Below are positions 16,953-26,274 of a stretch of 64,000 bases of DNA, piece by piece. Both the position numbers and the translations under genes were made by a program. Position 1 is the stretch's first letter, and each line of letters starts with the position of its first letter. The notes under the pieces were generated by a model. It saw only the letters and a list, made by a program, of their open reading frames with translations, was not told the origin of the DNA and ran no database searches. The stretch comes from CAG-791 sp002449595 (GTDB lineage Bacteria > Bacillota > Clostridia > Lachnospirales > Lachnospiraceae): contig CAMNHV010000003.1 in the NCBI GenBank assembly GCA_946539855.1, forward strand, positions 1 through 64,000. The letters are read 5' to 3'.

Positions 16953-17360
16953 TTACTTCTTCAGCTCAGACGTGCAGTGAGGGCATCTCGTCGCTTCAAG
17001 CGGGATCTCGCTCAGGCAGTAAGGGCACTTCTTCGTGGTCGGAGCTGCCTCTTCTTCCTTCTTGCCGATCGTCTGCGCCTTGTTGATGGCTTTGATGATG
17101 CTGAACAGAACGAGAGCGATCAGCAGGAAGTTGATGATGGCGGTGATAAACTTACCAATACCGAAGTTAGAGCCATTGATGGTCAGGACGACATCCGAGA
17201 AATCCATGCCACCAAAGATACCGAGGATCGGAGTGATGATATCTTCAACGAGCGACGTCACGATCGCCGTGAACGCGCCGCCGATGATGATACCAACTGC
17301 CATATCCATCACGTTGCCACGAGAAATAAACTTCTTAAACTCATCAAAAAAATTCTTCAT
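16953..17360 (-). CDS. mscL: Large-conductance mechanosensitive channel MscL with zinc ribbon
   Basis: This 135-residue pore subunit begins MKNFFDEFKKFISRGNVMDMAVGIIIGGAF, the amphipathic helix and first membrane helix of MscL, and has a second helix FITAIINFLLIALVLFSIIKA. It acts as a homopentamer that opens under membrane tension to release solutes in hypo-osmotic shock. After residue about 110 it ends in a zinc ribbon with CPYC and CPHC, replacing the usual charged C-terminal bundle. That variant is an oddity compared with E. coli MscL. The ATG at 17360 has AAGGAG 8 bases upstream. It appears monocistronic. Confidence 0.93.
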   Translation of the reverse strand: MKNFFDEFKKFISRGNVMDMAVGIIIGGAFTAIVTSLVEDIITPILGIFGGMDFSDVVLTINGSNFGIGKFITAIINFLLIALVLFSIIKAINKAQTIGKKEEEAAPTTKKCPYCLSEIPLEATRCPHCTSELKK

Positions 17361-17479
17361 ACTACTTGATCTCCTTCCCCCATAAACAATGCATTACAAC
17401 ACTGATTTCGCCCGCTCAGGCTTTTCATTTATTTTACCAGATGAGCACTCATTTTTCTCCATAATGATGCAAAAACAGC

Positions 17480-17525
17480 AATAAAAAAACAGGCCCTGCC
17501 GCGCCCAACGTCCACGGCAGAGCCC
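17480..17525 (-). terminator. Rho-independent terminator of the esterase gene
   Basis: GGCCCTGCCG (17492-17501) pairs with CGGCAGAGCC (17515-17524) with one G-U pair, and is followed on the minus strand by seven T residues (complement of 17483-17489). Confidence 0.85.
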
Positions 17526-17558
17526 ATGTATTAATCAGTCCAAAATCTATCGCCGCGC

Positions 17559-18395
17559 TCAGTTCTCCCCGCGGACATTTCCGCTGTTCACGCCGCCCTG
17601 CGCATCCTCGAGCGGAAGCCAGCCGTTCACGACCTTGCCGATCTGGCGGTCCCAGAAGTCCCACTCGTGCGCGAAGCCGGGCTCTTCCTCGTAGGTGACG
17701 TCAGCGCCTGCTGCCGTGAGGAGGTCGCGGTATCTGCGGTTTACGCCGAGAAGACCGTCGTCCATGCCGCAGGCGATGTAGGTCGTGGGGATGGAAAGCT
17801 TTTCGCCGGCTGCGATCCTGTCCTGCAGCTGCTTCAGGCAGACTTCCGGATTGGCGTCGGTCTGTCTCGCCGCATCGACGTCGCCGAACACGAGCTGCTC
17901 ATTCGCGAGATTGTCGCAGTCCGGGTCGAGGATGTGCAGCGCGCCCGAAAGGCAGACGATCCGCCCAAACGTCTCCGCATATTTGAGGCCGTTCCGCATC
18001 GCGCCGAAGCCGCCCATCGACAGGCCGCCGATGAACGTGTCCTCCCGCTTGTCGGACAGCGGGAACATCATTCTCGTCACCTCGACCAGCTCTTCGCCGA
18101 TGAACTTGCCGTAGTCATTGTTCGGCGCCATGCTGTTCACATAAAACGCATTGTCGCCGGAAGGCATGACGACTGCAAGATCCTTTTCCTCCGCCCAGCG
18201 CTGGATGCGCGTGCCGCTGACCCAGTCGGTGTAGTTGCCGATGAGGCCGTGCAGCAGATACAGCGTCTTGAACTTTTTGCCTGTTGACATGTAGTTCATC
18301 GTCTCCGCGTCCAGTTTATCCACGGGAAGGATCACATTGAGCGTCACCGTGCGGAAGAGAGATTTTGATACGTAATTGACCTGAATGAGTGCCAT
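17559..18395 (-). CDS. Alpha/beta hydrolase, EstA/esterase D-like
   Basis: This 278-residue cytoplasmic esterase resembles tributyrin esterases and S-formylglutathione hydrolases. It has LYLLHGLIGNYTDW, the nucleophile elbow GGLSMGGFGAM with Ser126, an acid in CGMDDGLLG and the catalytic histidine in GFAHEWDFW. The family cleaves short acyl esters, including acetyl groups from sugars. It is the last gene of a run of three (aldo/keto reductase, CMD protein, esterase) on the minus strand and ends in a clear terminator. The physiological ester is unknown. About twenty residues after the last conserved block look poorly conserved. Confidence 0.85.
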   Translation of the reverse strand: MALIQVNYVSKSLFRTVTLNVILPVDKLDAETMNYMSTGKKFKTLYLLHGLIGNYTDWVSGTRIQRWAEEKDLAVVMPSGDNAFYVNSMAPNNDYGKFIGEELVEVTRMMFPLSDKREDTFIGGLSMGGFGAMRNGLKYAETFGRIVCLSGALHILDPDCDNLANEQLVFGDVDAARQTDANPEVCLKQLQDRIAAGEKLSIPTTYIACGMDDGLLGVNRRYRDLLTAAGADVTYEEEPGFAHEWDFWDRQIGKVVNGWLPLEDAQGGVNSGNVRGEN

Positions 18396-18459
18396 GATAA
18401 CCTCCTGACATAAAAAATATGCGTTATACCCTTGCCGTAAAAATTTAGTCTATATTTTC

Positions 18460-19245
18460 TCAGCCCTCCGCCGCCTTCTCAATGCAGGCGATCGCGTTCA
18501 GGCTGCGCGGGTAGCCGATGTACGGAACGCACTGCGAGACGACCTTGATGAGAAACAGCCTGTCATTGCCGAGATTCATGTTACCCTTCGCGTGCGCGGT
18601 CAGCTGCGGCTCACAGCCACCCTGCCCGGCGATGAAGCAGAACGTGATCATCTCGCGCTGCGGATCTGTGAGCCCGTTCCTCGTGTAGTAATCGCCAAAG
18701 CAATTGTCCGCCAGCCACGCAGAGATGTGCCGCTTCTCCTGCGGTCCCTTCTCCCAGCCGTTACGGATCCCTTCGCCGAAATACTTGATCTGGACGTCGT
18801 TGCCGGCGCGCCTGCGGTTCGCCGGATCCGTCAGGTCCGCGATGCCCGCATCCGTGGTCGCCTGCGGTGCAAGAGGGAGGTCGATGCCCTTTTCCGCCAG
18901 AATCTCACTCACCGCTTTAAGAAAAGGATATACCCGCCCGAATCCAAGATACGCCGTCGCCTGGTACACGATCTCCCGGATCTCTACCGGCGTCACGCCG
19001 GCATTTAGCGCGGCCGGAACCATCTCGCGGAACAGGTCGATGCCCTGCACGCCCGTCAGAACCGCAAGGATCGCCATAAATCTTGTGCGCTCATCGAGTG
19101 CAGCCGCCTCTTCATTCGGCACCTCGTCAAACGCGAAGTTCGCGATCCGCTCAAAGTACTCCGGATCCGTCTGCGCGAGCCCGAATGCATCTTCCTTTCC
19201 AAACAGGCGGATCATGTTTTCTGCTGCTTCTCTTGTGATGCTCAT
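18460..19245 (-). CDS. Carboxymuconolactone decarboxylase family protein (two CMD domains)
   Basis: This 261-residue protein contains two AhpD/CMD-like halves, at about residues 30-110 and 165-255. Visible pieces are ERTRFMAILAVLTGVQGIDLFREMVPAALNAGVTPVEIREIVYQATAYLGF and the second-half DPQREMITFCFIAGQGGCEPQLTAHAKGNMN. Neither half has the CxxC redox pair of AhpD, so a thiol peroxidase role is unlikely. Members of this two-domain type often sit with aldo/keto reductases, as here, but their reaction is not known. It starts 18 bases after the reductase gene. Confidence 0.85.
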   Translation of the reverse strand: MSITREAAENMIRLFGKEDAFGLAQTDPEYFERIANFAFDEVPNEEAAALDERTRFMAILAVLTGVQGIDLFREMVPAALNAGVTPVEIREIVYQATAYLGFGRVYPFLKAVSEILAEKGIDLPLAPQATTDAGIADLTDPANRRRAGNDVQIKYFGEGIRNGWEKGPQEKRHISAWLADNCFGDYYTRNGLTDPQREMITFCFIAGQGGCEPQLTAHAKGNMNLGNDRLFLIKVVSQCVPYIGYPRSLNAIACIEKAAEG

Positions 19246-19263
19246 GCCTCCATTCTCCTTCTC

Positions 19264-20307
19264 TTACTGCTTGATCTTCTGATCCCCGGTGGACCAGACG
19301 TGCTTTTCCTTGGCGGTCTCCGCCTTGTTCTGCGCCATCACGCCGACCAGCGGGTGCGGGACGTAGCACTCTTCCAGGTAGCGGATCTCGTCATCGGTGA
19401 GCGCGAGGTCGACCGCGGCGGCGGCGCCTTCGATGTGGGAGAATTTCGTCGCGCCGGTGACCGGAGCGGTGACCTTTGTGAGGAGCCAGGCGAGGGAGAT
19501 CTCGGTCATCGAGACGCCCCGCTTGTCCGCGAGCTGAGCCACGCGGGCGATGATCTGCTCGTCCTGCTGCCTGGTCGCGTCGTACTTAAGTTTTGCGTAG
19601 GAGTCCTCCGCGAGGCGCTTCGAGGTCTCTCCCGGCCGCTTGGAGAGCCTGCCGCTCGCAAGCGAGCTGTAAGGCGTGAGGGCGATGTTGTCCTCTCTGC
19701 AGAGCGGAACCATCTCGCGCTCCTCCTCACGGAAGATCAGGTTGTAGTGGCCCTGGATCGAGACGAACTTCGCGAAGCCTTCTTTGTCCGCCAGCGCGTT
19801 CGCCTTCGCAAGCTGCCAGGCGAAACAGTTCGAGATGCCGATGTAACGTGCTTTTCCCGCCTTCACGATGCGGTTTAAGCCGTCCATGATGTCGTAGAGC
19901 GACGTCCCGTAATCCCACATGTGATAGATGTAAAGATCGACGTAGTCCATGCCGAGGTTGCTCAGGCTCGTGTCGATCATGTTTTCGATGTGCTGCTGGC
20001 CCGTGATGCCGGCTGCGATCTCGTCCGGCGTCCGCGGCAGGAACTTCGTCGCGACGACGACTTCATCCCGCTTCGCGAAGTCGCGGAGCGCCCTTCCGAC
20101 GAACTGCTCGCTCGTGCCGCTCTGGTAGGCGATCGCCGTGTCATAAAAGTTGACGCCGAGCTCCAGGCCGCGCCTGATGATCTCGCGCGAGTGCTCCTCG
20201 TCGAGCGTCCAGCGATGCTGACCCCGCTCCGGATCGCCGAATCCCATGCATCCCATGCAAATGCGCGATACTAACAGATCACTATTTCCCAGCTTCGAAT
20301 ACTTCAT
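19264..20307 (-). CDS. Aldo/keto reductase
   Basis: This 347-residue NADPH-dependent oxidoreductase begins MKYSKLGNSDLLVSRICMGCMGFG and has the family tetrad: FYDTAIAY (Asp, Tyr), VATKF (Lys) and YIYHMWDYG (His). RYIGISNCFAWQL and IQGHYNLIFREEEREM lie in the barrel, and TAPVTGATKFSHIEGA is the cofactor phosphate-binding region. An ATG at 20406 is also in frame, but the ATG at 20307 has GAGAGGGTG upstream and matches the family start. Substrate is unknown. Its partners are a CMD protein and an esterase, a common trio in gut Clostridia. Confidence 0.88.
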   Translation of the reverse strand: MKYSKLGNSDLLVSRICMGCMGFGDPERGQHRWTLDEEHSREIIRRGLELGVNFYDTAIAYQSGTSEQFVGRALRDFAKRDEVVVATKFLPRTPDEIAAGITGQQHIENMIDTSLSNLGMDYVDLYIYHMWDYGTSLYDIMDGLNRIVKAGKARYIGISNCFAWQLAKANALADKEGFAKFVSIQGHYNLIFREEEREMVPLCREDNIALTPYSSLASGRLSKRPGETSKRLAEDSYAKLKYDATRQQDEQIIARVAQLADKRGVSMTEISLAWLLTKVTAPVTGATKFSHIEGAAAAVDLALTDDEIRYLEECYVPHPLVGVMAQNKAETAKEKHVWSTGDQKIKQ

Positions 20308-20735
20308 TACACCCTCTCTTTCAGATCTCGTGCCAGCCGGCTGGTGCTTTTGCCCTCTCCGCTCCGGCGCAATTATTCCTTCAGATGCTGAAAAATGATC
20401 CGGCACTGAAGGACGATCCGGCCATCAGAGCTGGCCGTTCGGGATCTCCAGCACCTCAGTGACTTCCTTCATGCGCTCGGAGATGTGGATGTGCCCATTT
20501 TTGCTGGCAGGCTCGCTCGCCCGTTGATCGCCCCGGGGCGCTTTTAAGCCTGACAATTATTATCATAAATGCTATTTTGCTGAACAGCAAATGCCTGTCA
20601 TCTATATCATGCTATTACTTATCGGAATACCGTACATCCATAAAGCTATCCTATCGAAAACGCAGACAGCCCGCACCATTAACCGGTGCGGGCTGTCCCG
20701 AAACAGGAGTTACAGCAGATTTTCTTACTTTCGTT
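20308..20735. other. 430-base intergenic region with a terminator and a possible gene remnant
   Basis: The stretch between the aldo/keto reductase start and the cysK stop holds the cysK terminator hairpin (20665-20697), an AT-rich block at 20550-20660, and on the minus strand a coding-like tail ending at TGA 20427-20425. That tail reads HIHISERMKEVTEVLEIPN before the stop. No start with a ribosome binding site is evident, so it may be the relic of a lost gene. Confidence 0.5.
20665..20697 (-). terminator. Terminator hairpin downstream of cysK
   Basis: GACAGCCCGCACC (20665-20677) pairs perfectly with GGTGCGGGCTGTC (20685-20697). The minus-strand continuation is TGCGTTTTCG, a modest T run. Confidence 0.75.
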
Positions 20736-21671
<936 letters not shown>

Positions 21672-21777
21672 GATGTGTTTCCTGCCTTTCTCTGCGGGGC
21701 ATGCCGGCTCATCGCCGGCTGCCCGATTCTTTTCATTTCAATTCATGCCCTCTGCCGGAACCGTTTCTCCGCAGATC

Positions 21778-23061
21778 TCATTTTACAGCCGCGAATCCGT
21801 TCTCCAGGTCCGCGATGATGTCGTCGATGTGCTCCGTGCCGATGGAGAGCCGGATCGTGTTCGGGTGGATGCCCGCCGCTTCCAGTTCCTCCGTCGTCAG
21901 CTGGGAGTGCGTCGTCGTCGCCGGATGGATGACCAGGCTCTTGACGTCCGCGACGTTCGCGAGGAGGGAGAAGATCTTCAGCCCGTCGATGAATGCGAAG
22001 GCTTCCTTCTGCCCGCCCTTGATGTCAAACGTGAAGATCGACGCGCCGCCGTTCGGGAAGTACTTCTCATACAGCGCATGGTCGGGATGATCCGCGAGGG
22101 ACGGGTGGTAGACCTTTTCCACCAGAGGATGCTTCGAGAGATATTCTACCACCTTTTTCGTGTTCTCCGCATGCCGCTCGAGGCGGAGGGAGAGCGTCTC
22201 GGTTCCCTGCAGAAGGAGGAATGCCGCGAAAGGCGAGATGCAGGCGCCGGTGTCCCTGAGCAGGATCGCGCGGATGTAGGTCGCGAACGCCGCCTTGCCG
22301 GCTGCCTCGGTGAACTTCACGCCGTGATAGCTGGGGTTCGCCTCGCTGATCCACGGATACCTGCCGGACGCCGCCCAGTCGAAGGTTCCTCCGTCCACGA
22401 TCACACCGCCGAGCGTCGTGCCGTGGCCGCCGATGAACTTCGTCGCGGAGTGGACCACGATGTCGGCGCCGTGCTCGATGGGACGGATCAGGAAAGGGGT
22501 GCCGAACGTGTTGTCAATGACGAGCGGCAGGCCGTGTTTGTGCGCGATCTCCGCGATCGCGTCGATGTCCGGGATGTCGCTGTTCGGATTGCCGAGCGTC
22601 TCGATGTAGATCGCCTTGGTGTTCGGCTGAATCGCTGCCTCGACTTCCGCGAGGTCGTGGACGTTCACGAACGAGGTGTCGATGCCGTAAAGCGGCAGCG
22701 TGTGCGCAAGCAGGTTCGCGCTTCCGCCGTAGATGGTCTTCTGGGAGACGATGTGCTCGCCCTTCGACGCCAGTGCCTGGATCGTGTAGGTGATGGCCGC
22801 CGCGCCAGACGCCACCGCGAGTCCTGCGACGCCGCCCTCGAGTGCCGCGATGCGGTCCTCAAAGACGCCCTGCGTCGAGTTGGTCAGGCGGCCGTAGATG
22901 TTGCCGGGATCCGCGAGGCCGAAGCGGTCTGCCGCGTGCTGGGAATTGTGGAAGACGTAGCTCGTCGTCGCGTAGATCGGCACTGCGCGCGCATCGCTTG
23001 CGGGATCGGGATTTTCCTGGCCGACATGTAACTGTAAGGTTTCAAATCTATATTCGCTCAT
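21778..23061 (-). CDS. metY: O-acetylhomoserine sulfhydrylase
   Basis: MetY makes homocysteine from O-acetylhomoserine and sulfide, feeding methionine synthesis. The 427-residue protein of the Cys/Met metabolism PLP family begins RFETLQLHVGQENPDP and has PIYATTSYVF, YGRLTNST, IDNTFGTPFL and the PLP lysine Lys208 in VVHSATKFIGGHG, ending RLSIGTEHIDDIIADL. These match MetY rather than MetB or MetC. The start has AAAAAGGAG about 8 bases upstream. The 320 bases before it carry a leader ORF, a promoter and a LysR-type operator, described separately. Confidence 0.95.
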   Translation of the reverse strand: MSEYRFETLQLHVGQENPDPASDARAVPIYATTSYVFHNSQHAADRFGLADPGNIYGRLTNSTQGVFEDRIAALEGGVAGLAVASGAAAITYTIQALASKGEHIVSQKTIYGGSANLLAHTLPLYGIDTSFVNVHDLAEVEAAIQPNTKAIYIETLGNPNSDIPDIDAIAEIAHKHGLPLVIDNTFGTPFLIRPIEHGADIVVHSATKFIGGHGTTLGGVIVDGGTFDWAASGRYPWISEANPSYHGVKFTEAAGKAAFATYIRAILLRDTGACISPFAAFLLLQGTETLSLRLERHAENTKKVVEYLSKHPLVEKVYHPSLADHPDHALYEKYFPNGGASIFTFDIKGGQKEAFAFIDGLKIFSLLANVADVKSLVIHPATTTHSQLTTEELEAAGIHPNTIRLSIGTEHIDDIIADLENGFAAVK

Positions 23062-23076
23062 CGTAGTTCTCCTTTT

Positions 23077-23190
23077 TTATGATTTGTATTCGTATATCGC
23101 GTCATCACTCCCCGGACAGCTGCACGCCCCGGGGCCGGGCATTCGACGACACGCGCATTTCGTTATTCTCAGATTCCTGTCAAAGCTCAT
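23077..23190 (-). CDS. Candidate cysteine-rich leader peptide of metY
   Basis: A 37-codon frame starts at ATG 23190-23188, with AAAGGGGG about 10 bases upstream, and ends at TAA 23077, just 15 bases before metY and directly next to its ribosome binding site. It reads MSFDRNLRITK, then KCACRR, a Pro/Gly stretch and ACSC. That gives four cysteines in the middle third (positions 12, 14, 23, 25). The coding stretch overlaps GC-rich self-complementary sequence (CCCCGG and CCGGGG). Ribosome stalling at cysteine codons when cysteine is scarce could alter folding around the metY start. This is an inference, and no relative is known to me. Confidence 0.5.
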   Translation of the reverse strand: MSFDRNLRITKCACRRMPGPGACSCPGSDDAIYEYKS

Positions 23191-23221
23191 CTCTCGAGCC
23201 CCCTTTCTTCAGGTTGGTTTT

Positions 23222-23250
23222 ATTGTGCCGAATGCCGGCGGATCTGTAAA
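23222..23250 (-). promoter_or_regulatory. Promoter of metY
   Basis: TTTACA (23250-23245) and CACAAT (23227-23222) are 17 bases apart on the minus strand. The -10 box is weak, as expected for an activator-dependent promoter. Transcription would start near 23215, leaving a leader of about 150 bases that holds the small ORF. Confidence 0.55.
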
Positions 23251-23261
23251 TTTGGGCGTTT

Positions 23262-23289
23262 TTATCGCCGGTGATAAGCTGTCCCTATC
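23262..23289. promoter_or_regulatory. LysR-type operator upstream of metY
   Basis: TTATC (23262-23266) and GATAA (23273-23277) form a dyad with a near-symmetric GCCGGT centre, and a third half site TATC follows at 23286-23289. Placed just upstream of the -35 box, this is where a LysR activator binds. The nearest LysR gene lies 90 bases further upstream on the same strand. Confidence 0.6.
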
Positions 23290-23380
23290 GCAAATTTCCG
23301 CAAAAAAAGAAGGCCTGATCCGCCCTCTTTCATTGTCCTGCTATTCTGTTTCCCCACGCGCCGCGACGTATACAGGCGCC

Positions 23381-24286
23381 TCACAGTTCCTTGTACTTCA
23401 GCAGCTCTTCCAGATACCGCTCACCGTACGTCGACAGCGCATGTCCTTTTCTCGTAATGTAGCCGATGACCAGCGGATCCTCCTCCTTCAGCTTGATGGC
23501 GGTCAGGCCCTGCAGGATCACCTGCTCGTCCGAGAGCATCCCCGAGCCGATCGCGTAGCCGCCGAGCTCCGCGATGATCTCCATGGAGGTCGCCCTGTCG
23601 TCCGACTTGATCATCTTGTCGAAGTCGTAGTCCGCCATCGCCTCTTCCGTGAGATAGAAGCTGCTGTCGTCGCTCTGGTCAAACGACACGCACGGGTAAC
23701 CGCGCATCTCCTCGATGGAGATCTCCTTCCTCCCCGCGAGCTCGTGCCCCTTCCAGACGTACACGTAGGTGTCCCGCGTCATCAGCGGCGTGAATTCGAG
23801 CTGATAGTCGCGGAAAAGCTTTTTCAGCACAGCCTCATTAGTACCGGAAAACGATACGATCCCGACCTCGCTCCGCAGGTTCCTCACGTCCTCGAGGACG
23901 TCCCGCGTCCGCGTCTCGTGGATCGAGAAGACGAAGCGCTCCGGCTGCGCCTTTTTGATCATCTCCGTGAAGGCCCGGATCGAGAACGTATAGTGCTGCG
24001 TGGAGACGGAGAAATGCTCTTTCCCGCTGTCCCTGGAAAGGTATCGCTCCTCCAGGATCTCGTACTGCCCGACCGCGCTCTTCGCGTAATTCAGGAATTC
24101 CCGGCCCGCCTCGGTGACCGAGATCCCCTTGTTCGTCCTCTCAAAGATCAGGATCCCGAGCTCATCCTCCAGTTCGCGGATGCTCTCCGACAGCGCGGGC
24201 TGGGTCACAAACAGTTTCGTCGCAGCCTCCCTCATGGACGAGGAGGCTGCGACTTCGATCACATATTTCAGCTGGTTGATATTCAT
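23381..24286 (-). CDS. LysR-family regulator, probably of sulfur amino acid genes
   Basis: This 301-residue protein has an N-terminal winged helix (MNINQLKYVIEVAASSSMREAATKLFVTQPALSESIRELEDELGILIFERT) and a C-terminal periplasmic-binding-like effector domain. The frame extends upstream, but the ATG at 24286, with AAAGGCAG before it, is the standard LysR start. It lies between nifU and metY on the same strand. The dyad of TTATC/GATAA half sites just downstream is a plausible target. The ligand is unknown; O-acetylserine or O-acetylhomoserine would fit the context. It resembles CysB/CysL-type regulators only in general layout. Confidence 0.88.
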   Translation of the reverse strand: MNINQLKYVIEVAASSSMREAATKLFVTQPALSESIRELEDELGILIFERTNKGISVTEAGREFLNYAKSAVGQYEILEERYLSRDSGKEHFSVSTQHYTFSIRAFTEMIKKAQPERFVFSIHETRTRDVLEDVRNLRSEVGIVSFSGTNEAVLKKLFRDYQLEFTPLMTRDTYVYVWKGHELAGRKEISIEEMRGYPCVSFDQSDDSSFYLTEEAMADYDFDKMIKSDDRATSMEIIAELGGYAIGSGMLSDEQVILQGLTAIKLKEEDPLVIGYITRKGHALSTYGERYLEELLKYKEL

Positions 24287-24320
24287 ATGTAGCTGCCTTT
24301 CGGAAATAGAGGCGCTGGTG

Positions 24321-24794
24321 TCAGCTCTGCCAGCCTTCCTCGCTGTCCCCGTGCATCTGCGCATGCAGGTCTTCCATCGACGGGTCGTGCGCCTTCTGCG
24401 GCAGGTTTTCCGGCGCCTTTTCCGGGTGCTTCGTGTAGTAATCAAGCAGGGCCGACTGGATCGCTTCCTCCGCGAGCACGCTGCAGTGCATCTTGTAGGC
24501 CGGGAGCCCGTCCAGGGCCTCCGCGACCGCCTTGTTCGTCAGCTGCATCGCCTCGGAGACCGGCTTTCCCTTGATGAGCTCCGTCGCCATGGAGCTCGAC
24601 GCGATCGCGCTGCCGCAGCCGAAGGTCTCGAACTTGACGTCGCTCACGACGTCGTCATCGATCTTCAGATACATCTTCATAATATCGCCGCACTTGGCGT
24701 TTCCGACTTCGCCCACGCCGTCCGCGTCTTCGATCACGCCGACGTTCCTCGGGTTGCGGAAGTGGTCCATCACCTTTTCGCTATACAGTGCCAT
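24321..24794 (-). CDS. nifU: Fe-S cluster assembly scaffold IscU/NifU
   Basis: This 157-residue scaffold holds nascent Fe-S clusters made with sulfur from the desulfurase encoded upstream. The N-terminus MALYSEKVMDHFRNPRNVG is diagnostic. The cluster ligands are Cys35 (with Asp37 in AKCGD), Cys60 (FGCGSAIASSS) and Cys104 (HCSVLAEEAI). About 30 residues of acidic, histidine-containing tail follow. The ATG at 24794 sits 7 bases after GGAGG; the longer frame from 24866 has no such site. It starts 90 bases after nifS. Confidence 0.94.
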   Translation of the reverse strand: MALYSEKVMDHFRNPRNVGVIEDADGVGEVGNAKCGDIMKMYLKIDDDVVSDVKFETFGCGSAIASSSMATELIKGKPVSEAMQLTNKAVAEALDGLPAYKMHCSVLAEEAIQSALLDYYTKHPEKAPENLPQKAHDPSMEDLHAQMHGDSEEGWQS

Positions 24795-24884
24795 GATCAT
24801 TCCTCCCTGGTGCATGCATCCCCGGCCGTTCGCCGGTCCGCCTGCCTTTTCCTGTATATAAATCACACTCTTTGCACTCTGCCG

Positions 24885-26075
24885 TCACGGCAGGATGAAT
24901 TCTCCCTTGCCGCTCACCAGATCCCGCCACACCGGCGAGAATCCGCGCAGATATTCCACGACTTCCCTGATGTTCTTAATGATGTAGTCCGTCTCCTCTT
25001 CGGTGATGTCCTCCCCGATCGAGAGCCGGAGCGAACCGTGGGCGACGTCATGCACTCTGCCGATCGCGAGCAGCACATGGCTGGGATCGAGAGAGCCCGA
25101 CGTGCACGCGCTTCCGGAAGAAGCGCAGATTCCCCTGTCATCCAGAAGGAGCAGGAGCGATTCGCCCTCGATGCCCTCGAAGCAGAAGTTCACGTTGCCG
25201 GGCAGCCGGTGTACGGCGTCCCCGTTCAGGGCGGAGTGCGGGATCTCCGAGAGTCCCGCGATCAGGCGGTCTCTCGCCGCGCTCATGCGCGCCGCGTTCT
25301 CCTGCATCTTTCCTGCTGTCTCCTTGAGCGCGGCCGCCATTCCGACGATTGCGGCCACGTTCTCGGTGCCGGCCCGCTTCCCGCGTTCCTGTGCTCCGCC
25401 TTCGATTAAGTTGGTCAGGCGGACTCCCCTTTTCGCATACAAAAAGCCGATTCCCTTCGGTCCGTGGAACTTGTGCGCCGAAGAGGAAAGCATGTCGATA
25501 TTGTCCTCGTGCACGTTGATCGGCACGTGGCCCACGGCCTGCACCGCGTCCGTGTGGAACAGCACGCCGCGCCTGCGGCAGATCGCGCCGATCTCGCGGA
25601 TGGGCTGGATCGTCCCGATCTCATTGTTCGCGAACATGATCGTGACGAGGCAGGTGTCCTCCCGAATCGCGTTCTCCACCTCTTCCGGCCGGACGAGGCC
25701 GTCCTCGTGGACGTCCAGGAGCGTGACCTCGAAGCCCTCGCTCTCCAGCCTCTTCAGCGTGTGGAGCACGGCATGATGCTCGAACGCGGTCGAGATGATG
25801 TGCGTCTTTCCCGCTTTTCTTCCGAGTTCCGCCGCCGAGCGGATCGCCTGGTTGTCCGCCTCGCTCCCTCCTGAAGTAAAAATGATCTCCCCCGGATCCG
25901 CGCCGATGACGGCCGCAATGTCCGCCCGCGCCTCCTCGAGGATCTCCTTCGCTCTCTGCCCGATCGAATACAGGCTTGACGGATTGCCGTACTGCTCCTC
26001 CATACAGAGCAGCATGGCGTCGATCGCCGCGCGGCTCATCTTCGTGGTCGCGGCGTTGTCCGCATAGATCGTCAT
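24885..26075 (-). CDS. nifS: Cysteine desulfurase
   Basis: NifS/IscS takes sulfur from cysteine to build Fe-S clusters, leaving alanine. The 396-residue PLP enzyme has IYADNAATTK, FTSGGSEADNQAI, FANNEIGTIQPI, HTDAVQA and the PLP lysine Lys202 in SSSAHKFHGPKG. The active-site cysteine is Cys324 in ASSGSACTSGSLDPSHVL, the long-loop (group I) arrangement of NifS and IscS. It is the first gene of the sulfur block and is preceded by a strong promoter, with the scaffold gene following. Confidence 0.95.
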   Translation of the reverse strand: MTIYADNAATTKMSRAAIDAMLLCMEEQYGNPSSLYSIGQRAKEILEEARADIAAVIGADPGEIIFTSGGSEADNQAIRSAAELGRKAGKTHIISTAFEHHAVLHTLKRLESEGFEVTLLDVHEDGLVRPEEVENAIREDTCLVTIMFANNEIGTIQPIREIGAICRRRGVLFHTDAVQAVGHVPINVHEDNIDMLSSSAHKFHGPKGIGFLYAKRGVRLTNLIEGGAQERGKRAGTENVAAIVGMAAALKETAGKMQENAARMSAARDRLIAGLSEIPHSALNGDAVHRLPGNVNFCFEGIEGESLLLLLDDRGICASSGSACTSGSLDPSHVLLAIGRVHDVAHGSLRLSIGEDITEEETDYIIKNIREVVEYLRGFSPVWRDLVSGKGEFILP

Positions 26076-26153
26076 AGCTGCTGCGCACCTCCTGTCCTGT
26101 TTTGTGATGGCGGCTTTTTTCGTGTGATTTTGTCCGATAAATGCCGTCGTCTA

Positions 26154-26182
26154 ACTATACTTCTTAAATCATACTAAGTCAA
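26154..26182 (-). promoter_or_regulatory. Promoter of nifS
   Basis: TTGACT (26182-26177) and TATAGT (26159-26154) are separated by 17 bases. The region around it is AT-rich in an otherwise GC-rich window. It lies in the only divergent intergenic region, facing the acyltransferase gene at 26275. Confidence 0.75.
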
Positions 26183-26274
26183 TAGGGTTTATAGGAAAGT
26201 GGTGTCCCTCACGCCTGTCATGTTATGATGAAAAAGACGATTTCCAGACATTCGCCGTACCTCGGAGAGATGAT

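Noticed and set aside
19264..20406. Long N-terminal extension of the aldo/keto reductase
   Set aside because: The extra 33 codons have no conserved sequence, and the internal ATG at 20307 has a good ribosome binding site and the family start.
23062..23380. A SAM or T-box riboswitch upstream of metY
   Set aside because: No T-box sequence, specifier arrangement or SAM-I kink-turn elements were seen, and no intrinsic terminator precedes metY.
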